64,000 nucleotides of DNA from Allomuricauda ruestringensis DSM 13258 (GTDB taxonomy: Bacteria > Bacteroidota > Bacteroidia > Flavobacteriales > Flavobacteriaceae), in NCBI RefSeq assembly GCF_000224085.1, contig NC_015945.1:1127501-1191500 (forward strand), in the 5' to 3' direction. The notes under the pieces were generated by a model. It ran no database searches. It was not told the DNA's origin and saw nothing but the letters and a program-made list of their open reading frames with translations. The position numbers and the translations under genes are program-made. Positions 51,806 through 62,620 of this stretch are shown here, in pieces (positions within the stretch are counted from its first letter, which is position 1; each line of letters starts with the position of its first letter).

Positions 51806-53653
51806 ATGTGTGGAATAGTTGGTTACATTGGTCATAGAGATGCCTATCCAGTAATAATAAAAGGACTTCAAAGGCTAGAATATAGAGGATACGACAGTGC
51901 AGGAATTACCTTGTACGATGGAGAGAACATCCATCTTGCCAAAACAAAGGGTAAAGTTGAAGATTTAAAAAACAAGGCCGAAGCTTCTATTCCCATCAAA
52001 GGAAAATTAGGTCTAGGTCATACGAGATGGGCTACCCATGGCGTTCCCAACGATGTAAATTCACACCCCCATTACTCCAATTCAGGTGATTTGGTGATTA
52101 TTCACAATGGAATCATAGAAAACTATGAGTCCATTAAACAAGCACTTATCAAAAGAGGTTACACCTTTGAATCGGATACCGATACCGAAGTGCTCATCAA
52201 CCTAATTGAAGAAGTCAAGAAAAAAGAAGGGGTAAAACTGGGTAAAGCCGTTCAGATTGCATTGAACCAAGTTGTAGGAGCGTATGCCATTGCGGTGTTT
52301 GATAAAAACAAGCCCGATGAAATCGTGGTCGCCAAATTAGGTAGTCCCCTCGCTATCGGAATCGGGGAAAACGAATATTTTATTGCCTCTGATGCCTCTC
52401 CATTTATAGAATTCACTAACAATGCCGTATATCTTGAAGACGAGGAAATGGCCATTGTAAGGATTGGCAAGGAAATCAAGCTACGTAAAATCAAGGACGA
52501 TGCCATTGCCTACCCTAATATTCTAGAGTTACAGCTCAACCTGGAAGAAATAGAAAAAGGCGGCTATGATCATTTTATGCTCAAAGAAATCTATGAGCAG
52601 CCCAAGGCTATTTTGGATACCTATAGGGGACGTTTGCTGGCAGATAAGGGTATTATTAAAATGTCCGGTATTGATCAGAACCTCGAAAAATTCCTCAACG
52701 CCAACAGAATCATAATCGTAGCCTGCGGTACTTCGTGGCACGCTGGTTTGGTAGCGGAATATATTTTTGAGGACATGGCAAGGATACCTGTTGAGGTGGA
52801 ATATGCCTCGGAATTCAGGTACCGTAACCCGGTAATTACAGAGAATGATGTGCTGATAGCTATCTCACAGTCTGGAGAAACTGCAGATACTTTAGCTGCA
52901 ATAAAACTGGCAAAAGAAAAAGGAGCGTTTGTATTTGGGGTTTGTAACGTAGTGGGTTCATCCATAGCCAGAGAAACCTACGCAGGAGCCTATACACATG
53001 CTGGACCGGAAATAGGAGTGGCTTCGACCAAGGCATTTACCACGCAGATTACGGTATTGACCTTGATTGCTTTAAAATTGGCGCAAGAAAAAGGGACACT
53101 CTCTCAATCCAAGTACCATGAATACTTAGCAGAATTGGAGGCTGTACCGGCTAAAGTGGAAAAGGCATTGTTGTCCAATACTTTGGTAGAAGAAATATCA
53201 GAAACTTATAAAGATTCACCTAACTGCCTATATTTGGGAAGAGGATATAATTTCCCCGTGGCGCTGGAGGGAGCTTTAAAACTGAAAGAAATTAGTTACA
53301 TCCATGCAGAAGGCTATCCTGCCGCAGAGATGAAGCACGGACCCATCGCTTTGATCGATGAGCAAATGCCAGTCGTAGTAATTGCCACCAAAAAAGGCCA
53401 CTACGAAAAAGTAGTAAGCAATATCCAGGAAATAAAATCCAGAAAAGGACGAATCATAGCCATAGTAACAGAAGGTGACGAAACCGTAAAAGAGTTGGCG
53501 GACCATGTAATCGAGGTGCCGGAAACTTCAGAAAGCCTATCACCGCTACTCACAACAATTCCGTTACAATTACTTTCATACCATATCGCCGTAATGAGAG
53601 GTTGTAATGTAGATCAGCCGAGAAATTTGGCTAAATCCGTTACGGTAGAATAG
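51806..53653 (+). CDS. glmS: Glutamine-fructose-6-phosphate aminotransferase (isomerizing)
   Basis: A 615-residue cytosolic enzyme that makes glucosamine-6-phosphate, the entry to peptidoglycan and LPS amino sugars. The glutaminase domain begins MCGIVGYIGHR with nucleophile Cys2; two SIS sugar-isomerase domains follow (IIVACGTSWHAGLVAEY, SQSGETADTLAAIKLAKEKG), and the C-terminus is PRNLAKSVTVE. No glmS ribozyme signature is obvious in the 124-base leader. Downstream is a strong terminator. Confidence 0.98.
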   Translation: MCGIVGYIGHRDAYPVIIKGLQRLEYRGYDSAGITLYDGENIHLAKTKGKVEDLKNKAEASIPIKGKLGLGHTRWATHGVPNDVNSHPHYSNSGDLVIIHNGIIENYESIKQALIKRGYTFESDTDTEVLINLIEEVKKKEGVKLGKAVQIALNQVVGAYAIAVFDKNKPDEIVVAKLGSPLAIGIGENEYFIASDASPFIEFTNNAVYLEDEEMAIVRIGKEIKLRKIKDDAIAYPNILELQLNLEEIEKGGYDHFMLKEIYEQPKAILDTYRGRLLADKGIIKMSGIDQNLEKFLNANRIIIVACGTSWHAGLVAEYIFEDMARIPVEVEYASEFRYRNPVITENDVLIAISQSGETADTLAAIKLAKEKGAFVFGVCNVVGSSIARETYAGAYTHAGPEIGVASTKAFTTQITVLTLIALKLAQEKGTLSQSKYHEYLAELEAVPAKVEKALLSNTLVEEISETYKDSPNCLYLGRGYNFPVALEGALKLKEISYIHAEGYPAAEMKHGPIALIDEQMPVVVIATKKGHYEKVVSNIQEIKSRKGRIIAIVTEGDETVKELADHVIEVPETSESLSPLLTTIPLQLLSYHIAVMRGCNVDQPRNLAKSVTVE

Positions 53654-53675
53654 AAAGTAAAAACATAAGATCAAA

Positions 53676-53708
53676 CAAAAAAGGTGCTGGAAACGGCACC
53701 TTTTTTTG
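53676..53708 (+). terminator. Terminator of glmS
   Basis: AAAAAAGGTGC pairs with GCACCTTTTTTT around TGGAAACG, about 25 bases past the stop codon. Confidence 0.9.
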
Positions 53709-53749
53709 TTGAAAACGTATATTTAAATAGGATTTTTTGCCAAAAAAGT

Positions 53750-53765
53750 ATTATGCATGCATAAT
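53750..53765. promoter_or_regulatory. 16-bp perfect palindrome upstream of a large TonB receptor
   Basis: ATTATGCATGCATAAT is its own reverse complement and lies about 97 bases before the receptor ATG in A/T-rich DNA, where a promoter would be expected. It may be a dimeric repressor or activator site; no regulator is adjacent. Confidence 0.4.
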
Positions 53766-53861
53766 TTTTTTCAAATTTGTATAATCAAAATAAAAAAAAA
53801 TGTATCTTCCCGATTGATACTTAACATGCACAATAACTAAATTAACTCTAATCCATAGCAA

Positions 53862-56648
53862 ATGAAAAAACTTATGTTTCTTTCCCTAATGCTGTTGGGT
53901 TTGGCAACTTATGGTCAGACCACCGTACAGGGAAAGGTAGTTGATGAAAATAACGAGCCCATACCGGGAGCCAATGTGGTCTTGGTTGGGAAAGCAGAAG
54001 GAACCACTACGGACTTTGATGGAAATTTTACCTTTAATACTGATGAAGAGCCCCCTTTTCAGCTTCAATTTTCCAGTATAGGTTTCTCGGATTTTACAGC
54101 GAATGTCACTTCAAACAACCAGACACTTACTATTACACTTTCGGAAGCTAACACCCTGTTGGACGAAATTGTGATTTCAGCTTCAAGAACTCCCGAACGT
54201 ATTTTTGAGTCTCCCGTATCCGTTGAAAGATTTGGTCTTAGGGAAATTAAAAACACTACGGCAGAATCCTTTTATGGTGGTCTTCAAAACTTGAAGGGAG
54301 TGGATATTAATACAAACAGTTTAACGTTTCAATCCGTGAACACCAGAGGTTTTGCAACCTTTGCCAACAACCGATTTTTACAGTTGGTAGATGGAATGGA
54401 CAACACCGCCCCCGGACTTAACTTTGTTTTGGGTAACCTTGTGGGGATGTCGGAGCTGGATGTGCAGAGCGTGGAAATCCTTCCAGGAGCTTCCTCCGCT
54501 TTGTATGGAGCAGGTGCTTTTAACGGTATACTGTTCATGAGAAGTAAAAACCCGTTCGATTTTCAAGGGATAAGTGCCTACGCCAAAGGCGGGGTAACCA
54601 CCCAAGACGCTGCGGGAAGCAATTTTTATAAAGATTTTGGAGTGCGTGCGGCCCACGCATTCAGCGATAAAGTAGCCGTTAAGGCAAACCTATCGGTTCT
54701 GACCGGTGAGGATTGGCATGCCAACAGCAGAGCGGATTTGAACAATCCGGGAGCCGACCGTTCCAATCCAGCCTACGACGGATTAAATGTGTACGGTGAT
54801 GAGGTTTCGGATTTAATAAATTTCGACTCATTTGCAGGGTTGCCTAGTGGTACCATAGGTTCAGCGGTGGTTTCCAGAACAGGGTATGATGAAGCCGATT
54901 TGGCCGACTATGGTGCGGAAAGTGTAAAAGCGGATTTTGCATTGCATTACAGGCCCTTTGCAGATGATTTGGAAGTGATTCTTAACAGTAGAATTGGTCG
55001 CGGCACCACCATTTATCAAGGAGCTAACCGGTATGCGGTAAGTGGGTTTACCATGCAGCAGCACAAGTTGGAAATCAAGAACGATAATTTCTTTTTAAGG
55101 GGATACATTGTTTCCGAAAACTCGGGCGATGCTTACGATACTCGTTTTGCAGCAATCAATGTGAACAGACTTTGGAAGAGAGATATACCAAATCCAAGTA
55201 ACCCGAATGAAAGATCATGGTTTGGCGATTACATAGGGACATATATACCTACATTTTTAGGACTTTTTCAGCAAGGAACTTCCCGTGAGGATGCATCTGT
55301 ACAAGCACATGCCGCGGCAAGAGCTTATGCAGATGAAGGAAGATTGATTCCCGGGACACCAGCGTTTGAAAGTGCATTCAATAAGGTTATCAATGATGGG
55401 GACTTAACCACAGGGGCAAAGTTCATTGATAAAACCAAATTCCGTCACGTAAACGGTAATTACAATATTGCCCACCTGATAGATGATTGGGCCGATATTC
55501 AAATCGGAGGTTCGTTCAGGGAATATGAGTTGAATTCCAATGGAACCATTTTTACAGATATTGATGGTCCCATCAAATACAACGAGTACGGAGCCTACCT
55601 TCAAGTACAGAAGAAATTTTTGGATGACCGTTTAAAATTTACAGGTTCTGCCCGTTATGATAAAAATGAATTTTTTGATGGATTTCTTTCGCCAAGAGTT
55701 TCTTTTGCCTACACCTTGGGAGAAGAAAGAAACCATAACCTTAGGGTTTCAGTACAGCAAGGGTTTAGAAATCCAACAACACAGGACTTGTTCATTGGTT
55801 TAAATGCAGGACGTGCTATTTTGGTAGGTTCCGCACCATCAAACTTGGACAGGGATGTGAGAACATTTGATATAAGTGAGAAAGCTCAGGAGGATCTTGG
55901 TCAACCCGCTACAGTGGAAATTGTAGGTCGTGAAGCCTATGAAAATGCCTATTCCGTAAGTTCCTTACAAGCTGGAGCTCCTGAAGTAGTCAATACACCA
56001 CTTGTTAAACCCGAGGAAATCATAGCTTATGAAGCAGGTTATCGTGGGCAAGTGGGTAAGTTCACCATTGACTTGAGCGGATACTACAATAGCTATTCCG
56101 ACTTTTTGGCCAATACCACCACAGCTGTTCCTTTTTATGGTGAAGCAGGAGATGGAGGTCTTTCCTTGTTGGCACTTCAGAACGGAGATTACCAAGTGTA
56201 TCAAACCTATACCAATTCCGAGGCAGATATCAATTCCTACGGAGGTACCGTTGGTGTAGATACCAAACTTGGAAACTTTGACCTTGGGGTCAACTACACA
56301 TTCGCCGAATTGGACATTGATGAAGGTAAATATCCAGATTTGAGAACTAACTTTAATACTCCAAAGCACAAGGTAAAAGCTTCTTTCGGGAATGCAGCGC
56401 TTTTCAAAAACTTTGGTTTTAACGTAAACTACCGTTGGAGTGACAGTTATTACTGGGAAGCTTCGTTTGCCGATGGCAATATTCCAGCATACACTGTGTT
56501 GGATGCCCAAATCAACTATTCGGTTCCATCCATCAAATCTGTTTTTAAACTTGGTGGATCCAATCTTTTGGGTGATGAATACTACACGGCAATCGGTACA
56601 GGATTTATCGGTTCCATATACTATTTATCTTGGAGCATAAATCCCTAA
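53862..56648 (+). CDS. TonB-dependent receptor with N-terminal carboxypeptidase-like domain
   Basis: A 928-residue outer-membrane receptor. Signal peptide (MKKLMFLSLMLLGLATYGQ), a carboxypeptidase-regulatory-like beta domain (about 22-105; VQGKVVDENNEPIPGANVVLVGKAEGTTTDFDGNF), a plug (VNTRGFATFANNRFLQLVDGMDN, EILPGASSALYGAGAFNGI) and a large barrel that ends YYLSWSINP. No SusD-like partner follows, so it is not a classic glycan system; cargo is unknown. Preceded by a 16-bp palindrome. Confidence 0.92.
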   Translation: MKKLMFLSLMLLGLATYGQTTVQGKVVDENNEPIPGANVVLVGKAEGTTTDFDGNFTFNTDEEPPFQLQFSSIGFSDFTANVTSNNQTLTITLSEANTLLDEIVISASRTPERIFESPVSVERFGLREIKNTTAESFYGGLQNLKGVDINTNSLTFQSVNTRGFATFANNRFLQLVDGMDNTAPGLNFVLGNLVGMSELDVQSVEILPGASSALYGAGAFNGILFMRSKNPFDFQGISAYAKGGVTTQDAAGSNFYKDFGVRAAHAFSDKVAVKANLSVLTGEDWHANSRADLNNPGADRSNPAYDGLNVYGDEVSDLINFDSFAGLPSGTIGSAVVSRTGYDEADLADYGAESVKADFALHYRPFADDLEVILNSRIGRGTTIYQGANRYAVSGFTMQQHKLEIKNDNFFLRGYIVSENSGDAYDTRFAAINVNRLWKRDIPNPSNPNERSWFGDYIGTYIPTFLGLFQQGTSREDASVQAHAAARAYADEGRLIPGTPAFESAFNKVINDGDLTTGAKFIDKTKFRHVNGNYNIAHLIDDWADIQIGGSFREYELNSNGTIFTDIDGPIKYNEYGAYLQVQKKFLDDRLKFTGSARYDKNEFFDGFLSPRVSFAYTLGEERNHNLRVSVQQGFRNPTTQDLFIGLNAGRAILVGSAPSNLDRDVRTFDISEKAQEDLGQPATVEIVGREAYENAYSVSSLQAGAPEVVNTPLVKPEEIIAYEAGYRGQVGKFTIDLSGYYNSYSDFLANTTTAVPFYGEAGDGGLSLLALQNGDYQVYQTYTNSEADINSYGGTVGVDTKLGNFDLGVNYTFAELDIDEGKYPDLRTNFNTPKHKVKASFGNAALFKNFGFNVNYRWSDSYYWEASFADGNIPAYTVLDAQINYSVPSIKSVFKLGGSNLLGDEYYTAIGTGFIGSIYYLSWSINP

Positions 56649-56669
56649 ACAACAGTAGGCAAGCAAAAG

Positions 56670-56701
56670 AAAAGGCGTTGGATTTTCCAGCGCCTTTTTT
56701 C
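56670..56701 (+). terminator. Terminator of the large TonB receptor
   Basis: AAAAGGCGTTGG pairs with CCAGCGCCTTTT around ATTTT (one bulge) and continues in T residues. Confidence 0.88.
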
Positions 56702-56747
56702 TTTAAAAAAAAGCTGAAATGGGTTTCTGAATAAAAATGTAAAAGCA

Positions 56748-56755
56748 TATCTTTG
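56748..56755 (+). promoter_or_regulatory. -7 element TATCTTTG for atpD
   Basis: TATCTTTGCAGCCG matches TAnnTTTG with the common trailing GC, 55 bases before the atpD ATG. Confidence 0.65.
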
Positions 56756-56798
56756 CAGCCGAAAAAATAGCGGTCATTTTCCGCGTATTCAATTATAA

Positions 56799-58319
<1,521 letters not shown>

Positions 58320-58346
58320 ACAAGTCATGACTCATAACTAGAAAAC

Positions 58347-58625
58347 ATGTATTTAGAAATAGTATCACCCGAAGCTACCTTATTCTCAGGCGATGTAACT
58401 GCGGTTACCGTTCCTGGTATAAATGGCGAGTTCCAAATGCTGGAGAACCACGCACCTGTTGTTTCTTTGTTGCAAAAGGGAAACGTAAAAGTAAAGGGCA
58501 ACATCTCTATAGATGAAGCCTTTGCCGATAAGTTTTCCAAAGGAAAAAATGGAGAAACTGTTTTGGCAATCACAAGCGGTACTGTTGAGATGAAGGACAA
58601 TAAAGTAATTGTTCTGGCCGATTAA
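58347..58625 (+). CDS. atpC: F0F1 ATP synthase subunit epsilon, short form
   Basis: A 92-residue protein with the N-terminal beta-sandwich only (MYLEIVSPEATLFSGDVTAVTVPGINGEFQMLENHAPVVSLL). The E. coli protein has about 139 residues; the C-terminal helical hairpin, which inhibits ATP hydrolysis there, is absent. Expected in this phylum. 27 bases after atpD and followed by a strong terminator. Confidence 0.95.
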   Translation: MYLEIVSPEATLFSGDVTAVTVPGINGEFQMLENHAPVVSLLQKGNVKVKGNISIDEAFADKFSKGKNGETVLAITSGTVEMKDNKVIVLAD

Positions 58626-58682
58626 AAAATAAATTCTTGGTTAACCTGAAATAGGTTGACAGATTTAATGAACTTTAGATTA

Positions 58683-58714
58683 ATCCTGTGAAGCTAGCTT
58701 CACAGGATTTTTTG
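58683..58714 (+). terminator. Terminator of atpD-atpC
   Basis: A 22-base perfect palindrome centred on GCTAGC (arms CCTGTGAAGC) with a short A before and a T run after, about 60 bases past the atpC stop. Apart from it the 58626-58886 gap holds nothing I recognise. Confidence 0.9.
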
Positions 58715-58886
58715 TTGCTATAAAGTTAAATGTTATCATATTCAGTGCTGACAAAATAAAATTGCTTTTAAAACCAGTGTTAATAAATTATTTTTTAGGT
58801 TAACAGGACTTTATACGGTTTGGGATAACTTACACAAATCGGATAACATCCAAAAATCCATATCTTAGACCCTTCATTTATTTTTA

Positions 58887-60245
58887 ATGGCCAAAACCAA
58901 AACAGCATTTTTTTGTCAAAACTGTGGAACCCAATTCCCAAAATGGATTGGGCAATGTTCCTCTTGCAAGGAGTGGAACACCATTGTGGAAGAAGTGGTC
59001 CAAAAAGAAGACAAAAAAAGTTGGAAGACCAACAAAACTGCCAAACAAGCCAACAAACCCCTACGTGTTTCCGAAATTACACAAGAAAAAGAACTCCGAC
59101 TGGATACCTTGGACCAAGAGTTCAATCGTGTTTTGGGAGGTGGATTGGTACCGGGTTCGCTTACTTTACTGGGAGGAGAACCAGGTATTGGAAAAAGTAC
59201 CTTGTTGCTTCAAATTGCGTTAAAACTACCCTACAAAATTCTATATGTTTCGGGGGAAGAAAGTCAACGGCAGATAAAAATGCGAGCCGATCGTATTCAA
59301 CCCAACAGCGAAAATTGCTACATCCTTACCGAAACCAAAACCCAAAACATTTTTCAGCAAATATCGACCATTGAGCCCGATTTGGTCGTAATAGATTCCA
59401 TACAAACGCTGCACACCGATTATATCGAATCTGCGGCAGGAAGCATTTCACAAATCCGTGAAAGCACCGCAGAGCTCATCAAATTTGCAAAAGAGAGCCA
59501 TACACCTGTTATTTTAGTGGGGCACATCACTAAAGATGGCACCATTGCAGGACCTAAGATTCTGGAGCACATGGTGGATACCGTTCTTCAGTTTGAAGGT
59601 GACCGTAATTACGTGTATCGTATCCTTCGTTCCCTCAAAAACCGATTTGGTTCCACAGCCGAACTGGGTATTTACGAAATGCAAGGAAGTGGTTTACGTG
59701 AAGTGAACAATCCGTCCGAAGTGTTGATCTCCAAAAATGAGGAAGACCTGAGCGGTACTGCCATTGCGGCAACTGTTGAAGGTATGAGACCTTTGCTTAT
59801 TGAAATCCAAGCTTTGGTAAGTACAGCCGTTTACGGAACACCACAGCGTTCTGCTACAGGTTTCAATGCCAAAAGATTGAACATGCTTTTGGCCGTTTTG
59901 GAAAAGCGGGCAGGTTTTAAATTGGGTGCCAAGGATGTTTTCTTGAACATTACAGGCGGAATTTCCGTAGATGATCCCGCAATTGATTTGGCAGTTATGG
60001 GCGCCATCCTATCCAGCAATTCGGACATCGCCATTGAAAAAGGCGTTTGTTTTGCCGCGGAAGTTGGACTTGCTGGCGAAATTAGACCCGTGCAGCGAGT
60101 AGATCAGCGTATTCTTGAAGCTGAAAAATTGGGTTTTTCGACCATATTTATCTCCAAAAACAACAAAATCGGTTTAAAAAAGACAGGTATTCAGGTCCGG
60201 AAAGTCTCAAAAATTGAAGATGTTGTCGCCCATCTATTCGGATAA
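58887..60245 (+). CDS. radA: DNA repair protein RadA
   Basis: A 452-residue RecA-like ATPase that processes recombination intermediates. An N-terminal zinc finger (Cys10, Cys13, Cys24, Cys27 in FFCQNCGTQFPKWIGQCSSC) precedes the RecA core with Walker A GGEPGIGKSTLL and the family motif KNRFGSTAELG. A Lon-type C-terminal domain (about 340-450; GISVDDPAIDLAVMGAIL) completes it. All parts of the usual RadA are present. Confidence 0.97.
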   Translation: MAKTKTAFFCQNCGTQFPKWIGQCSSCKEWNTIVEEVVQKEDKKSWKTNKTAKQANKPLRVSEITQEKELRLDTLDQEFNRVLGGGLVPGSLTLLGGEPGIGKSTLLLQIALKLPYKILYVSGEESQRQIKMRADRIQPNSENCYILTETKTQNIFQQISTIEPDLVVIDSIQTLHTDYIESAAGSISQIRESTAELIKFAKESHTPVILVGHITKDGTIAGPKILEHMVDTVLQFEGDRNYVYRILRSLKNRFGSTAELGIYEMQGSGLREVNNPSEVLISKNEEDLSGTAIAATVEGMRPLLIEIQALVSTAVYGTPQRSATGFNAKRLNMLLAVLEKRAGFKLGAKDVFLNITGGISVDDPAIDLAVMGAILSSNSDIAIEKGVCFAAEVGLAGEIRPVQRVDQRILEAEKLGFSTIFISKNNKIGLKKTGIQVRKVSKIEDVVAHLFG

Positions 60246-60318
60246 TCTTTCTTTTTGATGGTTTATTTATATATTTAAAAAATCCAATTGTCCGCAATCA
60301 ATCATATAAACAAAAAGT

Positions 60319-60411
60319 TGTCAGGTCGAGACTTCATTTCTATAGCGTTGGGTCTAATAACTTCTCGACTTAAGTTTATCTTGAACGGAGTCGAAAGGCT
60401 CGAAGAGACAG
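60319..60411. repeat. Dispersed TCGAG/CTCGA hairpin repeat
   Basis: Starts TGTCAGGTCGAGACTTC and contains TTCTCGACTT and GAACGGAGTCGAAAGGCTCGA. The same words (TTCTCGA, TCGAAC/TCGAG, TGTCAGG) recur at 1194-1235 and inside 21954-22022, so this is a degenerate copy of that small repeat. Confidence 0.5.
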
Positions 60412-60462
60412 GGTATCATGATTGATTACGAATATTCAATTAAAAAAACCTTAAAACTGCAC

Positions 60463-62619
60463 ATGAAAAGATATTTCCTTCTTCTTTGCTTAGCCCTATT
60501 GACTTCCTGTTCCGAACCAAAACCCAACTCAGCCAACAAACCCTATTTCACCACTTGGGAACATTATTTGGGAGACCCCGAACGAACACATTTTTCCAAT
60601 CTTGATCAAATCGACACTTCAAACGTTACACAATTAAAATTGGCATGGAGCTATAAAAGCGGAGGTCAGCAAGAAGGAAGAACAACCCAAATACAGACCA
60701 GTCCTTTAATGGTAGGCAATACCCTCTATGGCGTTAATGCAGCCATTGAATTATTCGCTATAAATGCGAAAACAGGGAAAGAAATCTGGAAATTTTCACC
60801 CAAAACCAAGGATGAATCGGGCTTGGGTCTCAATCGCGGATTAAATTATTGGAAATCGGATGGTAAAGCACCTGGTCGTATCTTTTTTTCCTCTGGGCCA
60901 AAACTGTACGCCATCAATATCGAAACGGGCGAGCCCATTACCGATTTTGGCAACAACGGCAGCATTGACCTTCGGGATGGCTTGGGCAGAGACCCCAATA
61001 AGCTGTCCGTAGTATCCAATACCCCTGGAGCCATTTTTCATAACATATTGATTCAAGGTACACGAGTAGGCGAAGGCCCCGGCTCTTCACCAGGGCACAT
61101 ACGGGCTTATGATGTGTTCACGGGCGAAATCCTTTGGACATTCCACACCATTCCCCAACCAGGAGAGTTTGGTTACGATACCTGGCCTGTCGAAGCCTAT
61201 AAAAAAGTTGGTGGTGCCAACAGCTGGCCTGGCATGGCTTTGGACAACGAACAGGGTATTGTTTATATTCCTACGGGTTCGGCCGCTTTTGACTGGTACG
61301 GTGGCGACCGCGAAGGATCCAACCTGTTTGCCAATTCCCTGTTGGCACTAAATGCCAATACCGGGGAGCGGATTTGGCATTTTCAAATGGTACACCACGA
61401 TATTTGGGACCGGGACTTGCCCGCACCACCCAACCTGGTGGATATTGTTAGGGACGGACAAACCATTCCAGCAGTAGCACAAGTAACCAAAAGTGGCCAC
61501 GTATTTGTGTTCAACCGAATAACTGGAGAACCTCTGTTTCCCATAGAGGAAAAAGCCTATCCAAGTTCCACACTGCTTGGTGAAAAAGCATTCGAAACTC
61601 AACCCTTACCCTTAAAACCAGCTCCTTTTGCCCGTCAAATTTTGACAGAAGACGATTTATACGCACCGGACAGAACTGCTTTTGTTGATGATTTGGTTCA
61701 AGGGAATGAAACCAAGGACAATCCAACTGTGCTGGAAAAATTCAACTCCATTACATCACAAGGACAATTTATACCGATGGATACCACTGGAGTGATTTTA
61801 TTCCCAGGGGCCGACGGTGGGGCCGAATGGGGCGGAGCGGCACTCGACCCTAGGGATGGGGTGATGTACGTTAACGCCAATGAAATGGCTTGGATCATTA
61901 AAATGAAAGAAGTTGGTAGTGATGGAAAAGGTTCCAGTGTGGGGCAAAGCTTGGCTCAAATCCATTGTGCCCGATGCCACGGTGGCGATTTACAAGGCTT
62001 GAACGGAATCCCAGAGCTTCAAAATGTGAAGTTGCGATTGGAATCCGATTCCATAAAAACCATTATCCAAAAAGGGCGTGGTGCCATGCCGGGCATGCCC
62101 AACCTTTCCGAGGAGGAAACCAATGCCATTACCGAGTTTGTTATGGGTATGGAGGAAGCCAAAGACCATAGGGTAGAAAAATTAAAAGTTGATGTGCCCT
62201 ATTCCGTGGCCAGTTTTGCCAGATTTAAAGATGATAGGGGTTATCCTGTGGTAAAACCGCCATGGGGCACCTTGAATGCCATCGACCTCAACTCAGGGGA
62301 ATATCTGTGGTCGGTGCCTTTGGGGCATGAAGAAAGTTTGGACGACCCCAATGTTTCCGTTTCAGGCTTGGAAAATTATGGCGGTCCTGTCGTCACCAAA
62401 GGTGGGGTGCTCTTTATTGCGGCCACAAAAGATGAAAAAATCCGTGCATTCAGCATGAAGTCGGGCAAACAACTCTGGGAAGACCAGCTTCCTGCCGGTG
62501 GTTATGCCACACCCATTACCTATCAAGTCGATGGGAAACAATACGTCGTGATTTCCTGCGGAGGAGGCAAAATGGGTACCCCTTCGGGTGATGAATACCG
62601 TGCTTATGCCTTAGAATAA
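60463..62619 (+). CDS. PQQ-dependent dehydrogenase lipoprotein with cytochrome c domain
   Basis: A 718-residue exported quinoprotein; the ATG at 60463 gives a clear lipoprotein signal (MKRYFLLLCLALLTSC). The eight-bladed propeller carries blade motifs such as TGKEIWKFSPKT, TGEILWTFHTI and SGKQLWEDQLPAGGYATP. Inserted at about 490-565 is a cytochrome c domain with heme-binding Cys502-x2-Cys505-His506. Membrane-bound PQQ dehydrogenases oxidise sugars or alcohols and pass electrons to the respiratory chain. No PQQ-synthesis genes are in the window, so cofactor supply is unknown. Confidence 0.93.
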   Translation: MKRYFLLLCLALLTSCSEPKPNSANKPYFTTWEHYLGDPERTHFSNLDQIDTSNVTQLKLAWSYKSGGQQEGRTTQIQTSPLMVGNTLYGVNAAIELFAINAKTGKEIWKFSPKTKDESGLGLNRGLNYWKSDGKAPGRIFFSSGPKLYAINIETGEPITDFGNNGSIDLRDGLGRDPNKLSVVSNTPGAIFHNILIQGTRVGEGPGSSPGHIRAYDVFTGEILWTFHTIPQPGEFGYDTWPVEAYKKVGGANSWPGMALDNEQGIVYIPTGSAAFDWYGGDREGSNLFANSLLALNANTGERIWHFQMVHHDIWDRDLPAPPNLVDIVRDGQTIPAVAQVTKSGHVFVFNRITGEPLFPIEEKAYPSSTLLGEKAFETQPLPLKPAPFARQILTEDDLYAPDRTAFVDDLVQGNETKDNPTVLEKFNSITSQGQFIPMDTTGVILFPGADGGAEWGGAALDPRDGVMYVNANEMAWIIKMKEVGSDGKGSSVGQSLAQIHCARCHGGDLQGLNGIPELQNVKLRLESDSIKTIIQKGRGAMPGMPNLSEEETNAITEFVMGMEEAKDHRVEKLKVDVPYSVASFARFKDDRGYPVVKPPWGTLNAIDLNSGEYLWSVPLGHEESLDDPNVSVSGLENYGGPVVTKGGVLFIAATKDEKIRAFSMKSGKQLWEDQLPAGGYATPITYQVDGKQYVVISCGGGKMGTPSGDEYRAYALE

Positions 62620-62620
62620 T

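Noticed and set aside
58800-58860. GGATAAC direct repeats before radA as an operator
   Set aside because: Only two short copies with imperfect flanks; easily expected by chance in this A/T-rich leader.
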